A stretch of DNA of 43,759 nucleotides from Gemmatimonadota bacterium (GTDB taxonomy: Bacteria > Gemmatimonadota > Gemmatimonadetes > Longimicrobiales > Gaopeijiaceae), in assembly GCA_007132965.1 (NCBI GenBank), contig SLNQ01000028.1:1-43759 (forward strand), in the 5' to 3' direction. The first letter of the stretch is position 1, and each line of letters begins with the position of its first letter. A program made the position numbers and the translations under genes. The notes beneath the pieces were generated by a model. It did not search any database. It was not told the origin of the DNA and was given only the letters and a program-made list of their open reading frames with translations. Below are positions 11,083-20,466 of the stretch, piece by piece.

Positions 11083-11140
11083 CTCTTCGGCTCCTCTTCG
11101 GACCCGGAGGGGCGGCACTCTTCACCGCCGGAGGATCGAG

Positions 11141-11749
11141 ATGGCACTGACCAAGAGACAGAAGCTGATCCTGGACTTCATCGGGGACTACATCGGCGCC
11201 CACGGCTATGCCCCCAGCTTCGAGGAGATCGGGGAGGCCTTCGGCTACACCTCCCTGGCCACGGTGCACGAACATGTAAGCAATCTGGAGCGGAAGGGCT
11301 ACATCCGGAAGGCCTACAACCAGAGTCGCTCCATCGAGCTGGTGGAGCAGGACGCCCGCCCCGGCGCCGTAGAGCTCCCGCTGCTGGGCGAGGTGGCGGC
11401 GGGCCAGCCCATCGAGGCCATCCCCGACGCCGAGACGATCCTGGTCCCCCCGGACCTCCTTCGAAAGCGGGGCGAGAACTACGTGCTCCGCGTCGTGGGT
11501 GACTCCATGATCGAGGAGCAGATCCGGGACGGGGACTACATCATCGTCAACAACCGACCCACCGCCGAGGAGGGAGAGATGGTGGTGGCCCTGGTGGACG
11601 GCGAGTCAGCCACCGTGAAGAAGCTCTACCGGGAGCCCGATGGCCGCGTCCGTCTGCAACCGGCCAACGAAGCCCTCACGCCCCAATACTACGATCCGGA
11701 CCAGGTGGCCGTCCAGGGGATCGTGGTGGGCGTCATCCGCCGCTACTGA
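11141..11749 (+). CDS. lexA: LexA repressor (SOS response)
   Basis: LTKRQKLILDFIGDYIGAHGYAPSFEEIGEAFGYTSLATVHEHVSNLERKGYI; LPLLGEVAAGQPI; LRVVGDSMIEEQIRDGDYIIV; EMVVALVDGESATVKK (catalytic S/K). RBS GGAGG upstream. Confidence 0.95.
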   Translation: MALTKRQKLILDFIGDYIGAHGYAPSFEEIGEAFGYTSLATVHEHVSNLERKGYIRKAYNQSRSIELVEQDARPGAVELPLLGEVAAGQPIEAIPDAETILVPPDLLRKRGENYVLRVVGDSMIEEQIRDGDYIIVNNRPTAEEGEMVVALVDGESATVKKLYREPDGRVRLQPANEALTPQYYDPDQVAVQGIVVGVIRRY

Positions 11750-11894
11750 CCCCGAAACCCGAGGACCTCCCCGTGCGAACCCCCTTCATGGTCGGAAGCA
11801 GGACCCGTCGCGGCACCCGGTACCTCCTGGTGGGCCCCACCCACCGTCCACCCTTCCCCGGACCCTGGCGGCTCCAGGCGGTCGTTCAGAATTC

Positions 11895-12929
11895 TCAGTC
11901 CCGCCGCGCTTCCCGACCGGAGACCTCCACCAAGAGCTCCAGCGTGCGGACAGCGGCCCCCGAATCCACCGCCTCCTCCGCCCGCTCCACACCGTCCCGG
12001 AGCCCGTCGGCCACCCCGGCCACGTAGAGCGCCGCGGCGGCATTCAGGAGGGTCACGGTCCGGGCGCCCCCCTTCTCGTCACCCACCAGGACGCTCCGGA
12101 TCAATCGGGCGTTCTCGTGGGGCTCCCCCCCGGCGATCTCCTCCTCGGTGCTCCGGGTGAGACCCAGGCTCTCGGGGGTGATCCGGTAGCTTCGGATCTC
12201 GCCCTCCCTCAGCTCCACGATCCGGGTGTCTCCCAGGGGACTCAATTCGTCCATTCCCGGAAGGCCGTGCACCACCAGGGCCCGCTCGTGCTGGAGCTGC
12301 CGAAGGGCCTCGGCCACCAGGGGCAGGAGCTCCGGATCAGCCACCCCCACCACCTGCCGCCTGACTCCCGCCGGATTCGTGAGGGGACCCAGGATATTCA
12401 TGATGGTGGGGATCCCCAGCTCCCGCCTCACCGGTCCCACGTGCCGCATGGCCGGGTGCAGGAGGGGAGCAAACATGAAGACGATCCCCACCTGGTCAAG
12501 GACCCGGGCCATGGCGTCGGGTGAGAGCTGGATGCTCACCCCCAGGGACTCCAGCACGTCCGCGCTTCCGCTCCGGGAGGTGAAGGACCTGTTGCCGTGC
12601 TTGGCCACCCGGGCGCCGGCGGCCGCCGCCACCAGAGCCGCCGCCGTGGAGATATTGAAGGTGGTGACGCTTCCACCGCCGGTCCCGCAGGTATCCACCA
12701 ACCGGGACGGATCGGCCGAAGCCACCGGCACCATGGCGCGCCGCAGCGCCCTCACCCCGCCGGCCACCTCCGACGCCACGTGGCCCCGGGCCCGGAGCCC
12801 GGTGAGGAGCGCCGCCATCTGCACCTGCGACGCCTCACCCTCCATGATCTGGTGGAAGGCGTCCTCGGCCTCCTCCACGCTCAGGTGATCACCCGAGGCC
12901 ACCTTGGCGATGAGCTGCGACAACTTCAT
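11895..12929 (-). CDS. trpD: Anthranilate phosphoribosyltransferase
   Basis: LVDTCGTGGGSVTTFNISTAAALVAAAAGARVAKHGNRSFTSRSGSADVLESLGV; FMFAPLLHPAMRHVGPVRRELGIPTIMNILGPLTNPA. ATG at 12929 used as start. Confidence 0.95.
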   Translation of the reverse strand: MKLSQLIAKVASGDHLSVEEAEDAFHQIMEGEASQVQMAALLTGLRARGHVASEVAGGVRALRRAMVPVASADPSRLVDTCGTGGGSVTTFNISTAAALVAAAAGARVAKHGNRSFTSRSGSADVLESLGVSIQLSPDAMARVLDQVGIVFMFAPLLHPAMRHVGPVRRELGIPTIMNILGPLTNPAGVRRQVVGVADPELLPLVAEALRQLQHERALVVHGLPGMDELSPLGDTRIVELREGEIRSYRITPESLGLTRSTEEEIAGGEPHENARLIRSVLVGDEKGGARTVTLLNAAAALYVAGVADGLRDGVERAEEAVDSGAAVRTLELLVEVSGREARRD

Positions 12930-13093
12930 GACCTTACGTCCCTCCCCGGTGGCGGCGCACCTGCCCGCACCGCGCCTGCGCCGTCGGTTGAAGTGTGTGG
13001 AAACTGGAGTGGCACGGTACACCGGCCGCGGGGTGGGGTCAACCAGGCGGCGGCCCCGCTTGACAGGGTCCTCGCCCCCCCTACCTTTCCGTC

Positions 13094-13936
13094 GTGCCAA
13101 CCCCGAGCCAAGCCCGTTATGCCCTCTTCGTCCAGTACGACGGCCGTCCCTTCCACGGCTGGCAGCTCCAGAGCCGTCAGCGCACGGTGCAGGGAGAGCT
13201 GGAGCGAATCCTGGAACGGCTCACCGGCGCCCGCCGCCCCGTGGTGGGCTCCGGCCGAACCGACCGGGGCGTCCACGCCCTGGGACAGGTGGCCTCGGTG
13301 GACCTTCCCGCCCCCCGGTGGGAAGCCCGGGAGCTCCGGGCCGGAATGAACGCGCTTCTCCCACCGGAGATCTGGGTGGCGGAGGCACGTCGGGTTCCCT
13401 CCGACTTCCATCCCCGCTACGACGCGGTGCGACGAAGCTACCTCTACCGGGTGGGCACAGCCCACCAGGCCGGCTCCCCTTTTCATCGGCGGTGGTGCTG
13501 GGACCGCTCCGACGAATCGCCGCACCCCGATCCTCGGCTGCTGGATCGGGCCGCCGCCCTCGTCGCCGGCGACCGCTCCTTTCGCCGCTTCGCCAAGGCC
13601 GGCCAGCCCCAGCGAGGCTATCGGTGTCAGGTGACCCGGGCCGCATGGCACGACTGGGACGGACTCGGGCACGAGTTCCGGATCACCGCGAATCGCTATC
13701 TTCATCACATGGTTCGTTACCTTGTGGGTACCATGGTGGAGGTTGCCACCGGAAAACGGCCCCTGCGGGAGATGGCTGAGATGGTGGAGGATCCCGGGTC
13801 CGAACTGCGGACCTCGGCTCCGGCCCCACCCCAGGGACTCTTCCTCCACCGTGTGGAGTACGAGCCGGGCCGACTCGCTGGACACGACGACCGGGACCCG
13901 CTCTGGAAACCTCAAGTCGAGACAACGGAGACCTGA
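13094..13936 (+). CDS. truA: tRNA pseudouridine(38-40) synthase
   Basis: VQYDGRPFHGWQLQSRQRTVQGELE, VGSGRTDRGVHALGQVAS, RYDAVRRSYLYRV, FRITANRYLHHMVRYLVGTMVEV. Confidence 0.93.
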   Translation: MPTPSQARYALFVQYDGRPFHGWQLQSRQRTVQGELERILERLTGARRPVVGSGRTDRGVHALGQVASVDLPAPRWEARELRAGMNALLPPEIWVAEARRVPSDFHPRYDAVRRSYLYRVGTAHQAGSPFHRRWCWDRSDESPHPDPRLLDRAAALVAGDRSFRRFAKAGQPQRGYRCQVTRAAWHDWDGLGHEFRITANRYLHHMVRYLVGTMVEVATGKRPLREMAEMVEDPGSELRTSAPAPPQGLFLHRVEYEPGRLAGHDDRDPLWKPQVETTET

Positions 13937-14592
13937 TGGAGATCTTTCTGGATACGGCGGACATTAGCGAGATCCGGCGGGCCGCGCAGGCCGGTCTCAT
14001 CGACGGCATCACCACGAACCCCTCCCTCATGGCCAAGGTGGCCGGGGACGGCGACCCCCGGGATCTCTTCGTGGAGATCTGCGAGGTGGTGGACGGTCCC
14101 GTGTCGGCCGAAGTGGTGGCCACCGACACCGACGGAATGGTGGCCGAGGGTCGGCGGCTGGCCGACCTTCATCGGCACATCGTGGTGAAGGTCCCTCTCA
14201 CCGAGGACGGCCTGCGGGCGTGCCGGGCGCTGCGAGAGGAGCAGATCGCCGTGAACGTGACCCTCTGTTTTTCCGTGGCCCAGGCGCTCTTGGCCGCCAA
14301 GGCCGGCGCTAGCTACATCTCCCCCTTCGTAGGGCGCCTGGACGACATCGGCCACGACGGAATGGAGGTGGTGGCCGAGATCCGCGAAGTGTACGACGAA
14401 TACGGCATCGAGACCCGGATCCTGGCGGCCTCCATCCGCCATCCGCGCCACGCCCGGGAAGCCATGCTCCTGGGCGCCGACTGCGCAACTCTTCCCCCCT
14501 CCGTCCTGTACAAGCTCATGCAGCATCCCCTGACCGACACGGGACTCCAGCGCTTTCTGGACGACTGGAAGACCCTGGGCAAGGAGCTCTGA
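13936..14592 (+). CDS. Fructose-6-phosphate aldolase / transaldolase-like
   Basis: MEIFLDTADISEIRRAAQAGLIDGITTNPSLMAK; HIVVKVPLTEDGLRA; VNVTLCFSVAQALLAAKAGASYISPFVGRLDDIG; TRILAASIRHPRH. Confidence 0.9.
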   Translation: MEIFLDTADISEIRRAAQAGLIDGITTNPSLMAKVAGDGDPRDLFVEICEVVDGPVSAEVVATDTDGMVAEGRRLADLHRHIVVKVPLTEDGLRACRALREEQIAVNVTLCFSVAQALLAAKAGASYISPFVGRLDDIGHDGMEVVAEIREVYDEYGIETRILAASIRHPRHAREAMLLGADCATLPPSVLYKLMQHPLTDTGLQRFLDDWKTLGKEL

Positions 14593-14611
14593 CCCCATAG
14601 CCGTCGCGTCC

Positions 14612-16135
14612 ATGTTCCCCGTCTTGTTCTCCGGCCGGATTCCCACGGCGCCGATCCTCGCCGGCGTCTGGCTGGTTCTGGCAGGCGCCGGACTGGCCGG
14701 ATGCGCGCCGGAAGAAGGATTCACCGCCCACGAGGCCGCCGGGGCGGCCGGAGGCGACACCCCACCAGCGGCCGCCGCTCCCGCTGAAGTGTCCCCCCCG
14801 ACTGCCGCCGCCCCCTCCCAGGCTGCGGACCAGGGGCTGCGGAGCTCCCGGGAGACGGCGGTGGTCCGAGCGGCAGAGCGGGTCTCCCCGTCGGTGGTCA
14901 CGGTGAACGTGATCCGGACCCGGCAGGTTCGGGTCCGAGACCCCTTCGACGACTTCTTCGGCGGGTTCTTCGGCTTCCCCGGCGGCCGGACGCAGGCGCA
15001 GCGGGTCCCCTCGCTGGGATCCGGCTTCGTGGTGGATTCGGACGGGACCATCCTCACCAACGACCACGTGGTCCGGGGAGCCGAGCGCATCCTGGTGACC
15101 CTCCCTGACGGCCGGGACGTGGAAGGGGAGCTGGTAGGTGCCGACGAGGCCACCGACGTAGCCGTTCTGCAGGTGAATCTGCCCGAGCTGCCAGTGGCGC
15201 CCCTGGGGAGCACCCACGATCTCATGATCGGCGAGTGGGTGGTCGCCTTCGGCAACCCCTTCGGAAACCTCATCTCGAATCCGGAGCCCACGGCCACCGT
15301 GGGCGTCATCTCGGCGCTGGGGCGACACGTGGTCCCCTCCCGGGACGAGCGGGGGTTCTACCTGGGCATGATCCAGACCGACGCCGCCATCAACCCCGGA
15401 AACTCCGGCGGTCCCCTGGTGAACGCCCTCGGGGAGGTGGTGGGGATGAACGCCTCCATCTTCAGCCGGGGAGGAGGAAGCGAGGGTGTGGGCTTCGCCA
15501 TCCCCATCGAGCGGGTCCTCCGGATCGCCGACGACCTCGTGGCCTACGGCGAGGTACGCAGGGCCTGGATCGGAATCGACGTGGAACCAGAGGAGGCCGA
15601 CGAGTTCGGCCGCACCCGTGGAGTGCGGGTCACCCGGGTCACCGAGGACTCGCCGGCGTGGGACGGGGGCATTCGGAGTGGCGACCGCCTGGTAGCCGCC
15701 AACCAGCGCCGTCTGGTCTCGCCCCTGGACTTCGAGGCCCTTCGCCTGGACCTCCGGGCCGGGGACCAGATCCACCTGGAGGTGGAGGGGCGGGACGAGG
15801 CCGTGACCATCCGGGCCCAGGAGTTCCCCTCGCTTCCCACCGAACGGATCACCGTGCTCAGGGACCTGGAGCTCGCAACCCTCACCCCCGCCGCCCGGGA
15901 CGCCCGGGGCGTCACCAGTGAGTCGGGAGCCCTCATCACCGGCATCTCGCCGCAGCTCCAGCAGCGCCTGGGGCTCCGGGAGGGAGACGTCATCGTGGGA
16001 ATCAACCGCCAACGCGTGACCGGCGCCGAGGAGCTGGCACAGATCCTGGACCAAGCTCCCGCCGGGGCCCGGATCCAGCTCATCTACGAGCGAAATCGAG
16101 GCCTGGGATCCACCACCTTCGTTCTGGGCCGCTGA
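14612..16135 (+). CDS. HtrA/DegP/DegQ-type trypsin-like serine protease with PDZ domains, probable lipoprotein
   Basis: Signal sequence with LAGC lipobox; catalytic H (LTNDHVV), D (ATDVAVL) and S (GNSGGPLV); two C-terminal PDZ-like segments. Confidence 0.9.
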   Translation: MFPVLFSGRIPTAPILAGVWLVLAGAGLAGCAPEEGFTAHEAAGAAGGDTPPAAAAPAEVSPPTAAAPSQAADQGLRSSRETAVVRAAERVSPSVVTVNVIRTRQVRVRDPFDDFFGGFFGFPGGRTQAQRVPSLGSGFVVDSDGTILTNDHVVRGAERILVTLPDGRDVEGELVGADEATDVAVLQVNLPELPVAPLGSTHDLMIGEWVVAFGNPFGNLISNPEPTATVGVISALGRHVVPSRDERGFYLGMIQTDAAINPGNSGGPLVNALGEVVGMNASIFSRGGGSEGVGFAIPIERVLRIADDLVAYGEVRRAWIGIDVEPEEADEFGRTRGVRVTRVTEDSPAWDGGIRSGDRLVAANQRRLVSPLDFEALRLDLRAGDQIHLEVEGRDEAVTIRAQEFPSLPTERITVLRDLELATLTPAARDARGVTSESGALITGISPQLQQRLGLREGDVIVGINRQRVTGAEELAQILDQAPAGARIQLIYERNRGLGSTTFVLGR

Positions 16136-16172
16136 GGATGCCCAGCGCCCTCCAACTCGAGACGACCGGCCC

Positions 16173-17621
16173 GTGACCGAGCCATCAGATCAGCGGTACA
16201 GCCATCCCCTGGCGGAGCGCTACGCTTCGCCCGAGATGCAGCGAATCTTCTCTCCGGCCCATCGCTTCGGAACGTGGCGGCGCCTGTGGCTCGCCCTGGC
16301 CCGGGCCCAGCGGGCGCTGGGACTCCAGGTCTCGGCCGAAGCCATCGAGCAGATGGAGGCGGCGCTGGACGACCTGGACCTGAAGCGGGCCGCGGAGTAC
16401 GAACGACGTTTTCGCCACGACGTCATGGCCCACGTCCATCTCTTCGGCGACGTGGCCCCGGCGGCCCGGGGGGTCATCCACCTGGGCGCCACCTCGGCCT
16501 TCGTAGGCGACAACACCGACCTGATCCTGCACCGTGACGCCCTGCGGCTCATCCGGGCCCGACTGGTGCGAACCATCCGGGCGCTGGCCGCCTTCGCCAG
16601 GCGACACCGGGAGCTGCCCACCCTGGGCTACACCCACTTCCAACCGGCTCAACCCACCACCGTCGGGAAGCGAGCCGCCCTCTGGATCCAGGACCTCCTC
16701 CTGGACGTGGAAGAGCTGGAGGGCCGCCTCGAGACCCTCCGCTTCCGGGGCGTCCGGGGCACCACCGGAACCCAGGCCTCCTTCCTGGAACTCTTCCAAG
16801 GCGACCACGAGAAGGTGGAGGAGCTGGATCGACTCGTGGGCACCGAGATGGGGTTTTCCCGGAGCTACGCGGTGAGCGGTCAGACCTACCCCCGAAAGGT
16901 GGACCAGGCGGTCCTGGCTACCCTGGCCGGCATCGCCGCCTCCCTCTCCAAGCAGGGCAACGACCTTCGCCTCCTTGCCCACCTGCGGGAGGTGGAGGAG
17001 CCCTTCGAGGAGGAACAGATCGGCTCCTCGGCCATGCCGTACAAGCGGAACCCCATGCGGGCCGAGCGGATCTGCGCCTTGGCGCGCCACGTCATCACCC
17101 TGAGCCAGGACCCGGCGCACACCGCCGCCACCCAGTGGCTCGAACGGACGCTGGACGACTCGGCCAACCGCCGCCTCTCCATTCCCGACGCCTTCCTGAC
17201 GCTGGACGGCGCCCTGGTCCTGGCAGAGAACGTGGCCCTGGGGCTTCAGGTGCACCCGGCGGTGGTCCGGAGCAACCTGGAGGAGCACCTCCCCTTCATG
17301 GCCATGGAGACGGTCCTCATGCACGCCAGCCAGGCAGGTGGAGACCGCCAGGAGCTCCATGAACGCATCCGCCGGCACTCGCTGGCGGCGGCGGCCCGGA
17401 TGAAGGAGGGCCAGGCCGGCGATCTGGCGGAGCGGGTAGCCGACGACGACGCCTTCGGCCTCTCCCCCGACGAGCTGGCCTCCCTCATGGATCCGTCCCG
17501 CTTCGTGGGCCGCGCCCCCCAACAGGTCTCCCGTTTCCTGGCGGAACACGTGGAGCCCCTCCTGGAGCGTCTCTCCGACGAGGCCGACGAGCTGGCGGCC
17601 CCCCCGGAGGTCCGGGTCTGA
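16173..17621 (+). CDS. purB: Adenylosuccinate lyase
   Basis: YASPEMQRIFSPAHRFGTWRRLWLALARAQ; VIHLGATSAFVGDNTDLI; THFQPAQPTTVGKRAALWIQDLL; QIGSSAMPYKRNPMRAERIC signature. Confidence 0.95.
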   Translation: MTEPSDQRYSHPLAERYASPEMQRIFSPAHRFGTWRRLWLALARAQRALGLQVSAEAIEQMEAALDDLDLKRAAEYERRFRHDVMAHVHLFGDVAPAARGVIHLGATSAFVGDNTDLILHRDALRLIRARLVRTIRALAAFARRHRELPTLGYTHFQPAQPTTVGKRAALWIQDLLLDVEELEGRLETLRFRGVRGTTGTQASFLELFQGDHEKVEELDRLVGTEMGFSRSYAVSGQTYPRKVDQAVLATLAGIAASLSKQGNDLRLLAHLREVEEPFEEEQIGSSAMPYKRNPMRAERICALARHVITLSQDPAHTAATQWLERTLDDSANRRLSIPDAFLTLDGALVLAENVALGLQVHPAVVRSNLEEHLPFMAMETVLMHASQAGGDRQELHERIRRHSLAAAARMKEGQAGDLAERVADDDAFGLSPDELASLMDPSRFVGRAPQQVSRFLAEHVEPLLERLSDEADELAAPPEVRV

Positions 17622-17622
17622 G

Positions 17623-18600
17623 ATGGCCGCCTCCCCCCCTCTCCTGCAGTCCCGGCTTCCCCTCCCCCTGGTCCACAGGGGCAAGGTGAGGGAGATGTAC
17701 GACGCCGGCGACGACCGGCTCCTCATGGTGGCCTCGGACCGGATCTCGGCCTTCGACGTGGTGATGGCCGAACCCATCCCCAGAAAGGGCGAGGTCCTCA
17801 CTCTGATCACGGCCTGGTGGCTCTCCCGGCTGACGGCCGAAGACCCGCCGTTGGTGGGCCACCACGCCCTGGCGGTAGACCCCGACCAGATCGTGGACGC
17901 GGTTCCGGCGCTGGCCTCCAGCCGGAGCACGTGGGCCCGTCGGGCGATCCTGGTCCGGCGCACCGACCCCCTCCCGGTGGAGTGCGTGGTCCGGGGATAC
18001 CTGGCCGGCTCGGCATGGCGGGAGTACCGGGAACGGGGCACGCTGGCCGGCGAGCCCCTCCCACCGGACCTCGTCCGGAGCCAACGCCTGGAGGAGCCCA
18101 TCTTCAGCCCCGCCACCAAGGCGGTGGAGGGACACGACGAGAACATCCCCTACCTGGGGGTCGTGGACCGACTGGGCCGGAAACGGGCGGCGCAGATCCG
18201 GGACCTCTCCCTGGCCCTCTATCGGATGGGCGCCGCCGAAGCCGTCTCCCGAGGTGTGATTCTGGCAGACACCAAGTTCGAGTTCGGCGTCGATCCCAAC
18301 GGTGAGCTCCTCCTCATTGACGAGGTCCTGACCCCCGACTCGTCCCGGTACTGGCCCCGGGACGACTACCGAGCCGGTTCGTCGCCGCCCTCCCTGGACA
18401 AGCAACCCGTCCGGGACTACCTGGCCGGAATCCCGGACTGGGACCGGAGCCCGCCCCCACCTGCCCTGCCGCCGTCGGTGGTGGAGGCCACCACCCGCCG
18501 GTACCTGGAGCTCTTTCGACGCCTGACCGGAGTCGAGCTCGACCGCTTCCGGCCGCCCACCTTCGACTCCGCCGATGTCTCGGATGGGGCCGCCAGATGA
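17623..18600 (+). CDS. purC: Phosphoribosylaminoimidazole-succinocarboxamide synthase
   Basis: LVHRGKVREMYDAGDDRLLMVASDRISAFDVVMAEPIPRKGEVL; VVRGYLAGSAWREY; ADTKFEFGVDPNGELLLIDEVLTPDSSRYW. Confidence 0.95.
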   Translation: MAASPPLLQSRLPLPLVHRGKVREMYDAGDDRLLMVASDRISAFDVVMAEPIPRKGEVLTLITAWWLSRLTAEDPPLVGHHALAVDPDQIVDAVPALASSRSTWARRAILVRRTDPLPVECVVRGYLAGSAWREYRERGTLAGEPLPPDLVRSQRLEEPIFSPATKAVEGHDENIPYLGVVDRLGRKRAAQIRDLSLALYRMGAAEAVSRGVILADTKFEFGVDPNGELLLIDEVLTPDSSRYWPRDDYRAGSSPPSLDKQPVRDYLAGIPDWDRSPPPPALPPSVVEATTRRYLELFRRLTGVELDRFRPPTFDSADVSDGAAR

Positions 18601-19484
18601 CGGACAACGACGCTGGGCGCCGCCGGGCCGGCCTGCAACGGGGCATCATCATCATCCCCTCGGCCTTCACCCTGGGGAACCTCTTCTTCGGGGTCTACGC
18701 CATGGTGGCGGCCAGTCGGGGCGACTTCCAGTGGGCGGCCTGGTTCATCGTCTTTGCCGCCGTCCTGGACATGCTGGACGGTCGAATCGCTCGCTTCACC
18801 GCCACCGGCTCCCGCTTCGGCGCCGAGCTGGATTCCCTGGTGGACGCCATTTCGTTCGGCGTGGCCCCGGCGATGCTGAGCTACCACCTCTTCTTTGCCG
18901 ATGACGCCTGGAGCTGGGTGGTGGCGTTCATCTACGTCACCGCGGTAGTGGTACGACTGGCCCGCTTCAACGTGGAGCAGGGCGGCGAGGCCAAGAGCCA
19001 CTTCCACGGACTTCCGTCGCCAACGGCGGGGATGATCGTGGCCACGGTGTATCCCTTCTTTACCGCCCCGCACGTGGAGGCCCTGACCGGGGGGTTGCCT
19101 TCGACCCAGACCATGGGGATCATCCTGGTCTTCCTGGCCCTTCTCATGCTGAGTCATATTCCCTACCCTCTGGTTCCCCGGATCTCGTTCCGGAGCCCCG
19201 GGGCGGCGGCGGGAAGCCTGGCGCTCATGGGGTGCGCGGTGGCCGCCATCACCGTGCCGGAATACTTCTTGTTTCCCTTCCTGAGCCTCTACACGCTCCT
19301 GGGAGTGGGACGGGCCGTGGGCATGGGGCTCCGGGAACGCCTCCCGGAACGAGATCCGCTCCGGGACGAGCTCCCGGAGGACGAGGGCGGCGCGGAAGTC
19401 AGATCGCTGGACTACGGCGAGATCGCCCCTGGACGGCGAGACGCCGACGACACGGCACACGAAACTTCGGAGGACGAACGTTGA
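18597..19484 (+). CDS. pssA: CDP-diacylglycerol--serine O-phosphatidyltransferase
   Basis: IIIIPSAFTLGNLFFGVYAMVAA; CDP-alcohol phosphatidyltransferase motif DMLDGRIARFTATGSRFGAELDSLVDAISFGVAPAML; multiple TM segments. Confidence 0.92.
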   Translation: MTDNDAGRRRAGLQRGIIIIPSAFTLGNLFFGVYAMVAASRGDFQWAAWFIVFAAVLDMLDGRIARFTATGSRFGAELDSLVDAISFGVAPAMLSYHLFFADDAWSWVVAFIYVTAVVVRLARFNVEQGGEAKSHFHGLPSPTAGMIVATVYPFFTAPHVEALTGGLPSTQTMGIILVFLALLMLSHIPYPLVPRISFRSPGAAAGSLALMGCAVAAITVPEYFLFPFLSLYTLLGVGRAVGMGLRERLPERDPLRDELPEDEGGAEVRSLDYGEIAPGRRDADDTAHETSEDER

Positions 19485-19765
19485 AGCGTTTTCATGTTGA
19501 GGTGCGGGTGAAGCCTCGTCCCGGATTGCTGGATCCCGAGGGCAAAGCGATTCACCACGCGCTGGACTCGCTGGGCTACGAAGGCGTCGCCGGCGTCCGC
19601 GTCGGAAAGGCCATCGACCTGGAGTTGGAGGCCTCCGGCCGAAACGAGGCCGAGGCCCGGGCCCGAGAGATGTGCCGGAAGCTGCTGGCCAACCCCGTCA
19701 CCGAGGACTTCGAGCTGACGGTGGCCGAGGCACCCTCGGAAGACGCCGGGAGCCCCTCGTCATGA
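19481..19765 (+). CDS. purS: Phosphoribosylformylglycinamidine synthase subunit PurS
   Basis: TTG start at 19481: (M)[50 protein letters not shown]...[15 protein letters not shown]; followed by purQ. Confidence 0.92.
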   Translation: MKRFHVEVRVKPRPGLLDPEGKAIHHALDSLGYEGVAGVRVGKAIDLELEASGRNEAEARAREMCRKLLANPVTEDFELTVAEAPSEDAGSPSS

Positions 19766-20466
19766 AGGTCGCCGTCGTTACCTTCCCGGGCTCCAACTGC
19801 GACCACGACTGCTACCGGGCCCTGAAGCTCCTGGACGGGGTGGAGCCCCACTTCCGGTGGCACCGGGACCGGGAGCTGGGAGAGGTGCAGGCCGTCGTCC
19901 TACCGGGTGGGTTCTCCTACGGGGACTACCTGAGGGCCGGCGCCATCGCCCGCTTCTCACCCATCATGGACGCGGTGGTGGCCTTCGCCCGGGAGGGCGG
20001 GCTCGTGGTGGGGATCTGCAACGGGTTTCAGGTGCTGTGCGAGGTGGGGCTGCTCCCCGGCGCCCTGCTGCGAAACGAGTCGCTTCGCTTCCGGAGCCAC
20101 GAGGTGCACCTGCGGGTGGAGACCACCCGAACTCCCTTCACCCGTCGCTACCGCAAAGGCCAGGTCCTCCGGGTCCCCATCGCCCACGGCGAGGGCAACT
20201 ACCACGCTGAGCCGGAGGTGCTGGCGGAGCTGGAGGGGACGGACCGGATCGTCTTCCGGTACGTCACCCCGGCCGGAGAGCTGAGCGCCGAGGCCAACCC
20301 CAACGGCTCGGCCCATCACATCGCAGGCATCGTGAACGAATCCCGAAACGTCCTGGGCATGATGCCCCACCCGGAGCGCGCAGTGGAGGAGGTCCTGGGC
20401 TCAACCGACGGCCTGGGGCTCTTCCAATCCATGGTCGACCACCTCACCGCCGGAGCCACCCTGTGA
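19762..20466 (+). CDS. purQ: Phosphoribosylformylglycinamidine synthase glutaminase subunit PurQ
   Basis: [79 protein letters not shown]. Confidence 0.96.
   Translation: MKVAVVTFPGSNCDHDCYRALKLLDGVEPHFRWHRDRELGEVQAVVLPGGFSYGDYLRAGAIARFSPIMDAVVAFAREGGLVVGICNGFQVLCEVGLLPGALLRNESLRFRSHEVHLRVETTRTPFTRRYRKGQVLRVPIAHGEGNYHAEPEVLAELEGTDRIVFRYVTPAGELSAEANPNGSAHHIAGIVNESRNVLGMMPHPERAVEEVLGSTDGLGLFQSMVDHLTAGATL

Noticed and set aside
13912-15309. 465-aa minus-strand ORF opposite the aldolase and htrA
   Set aside because: Shadow of well-supported plus-strand genes; no domain recognisable.
14516-16054. 512-aa minus-strand ORF opposite the HtrA protease
   Set aside because: Antisense to an ORF with an intact catalytic triad and PDZ-like regions; no independent motif.
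16136-16172. Possible purine riboswitch or other leader RNA before the pur cluster
   Set aside because: The gap between htrA and purB is only 37 bp and contains no recognisable aptamer sequence.
16185-18146. 653-aa minus-strand ORF opposite purB/purC
   Set aside because: Antisense to two confidently identified genes; long spurious ORFs are expected at this GC content and the translation shows no recognisable family motif.
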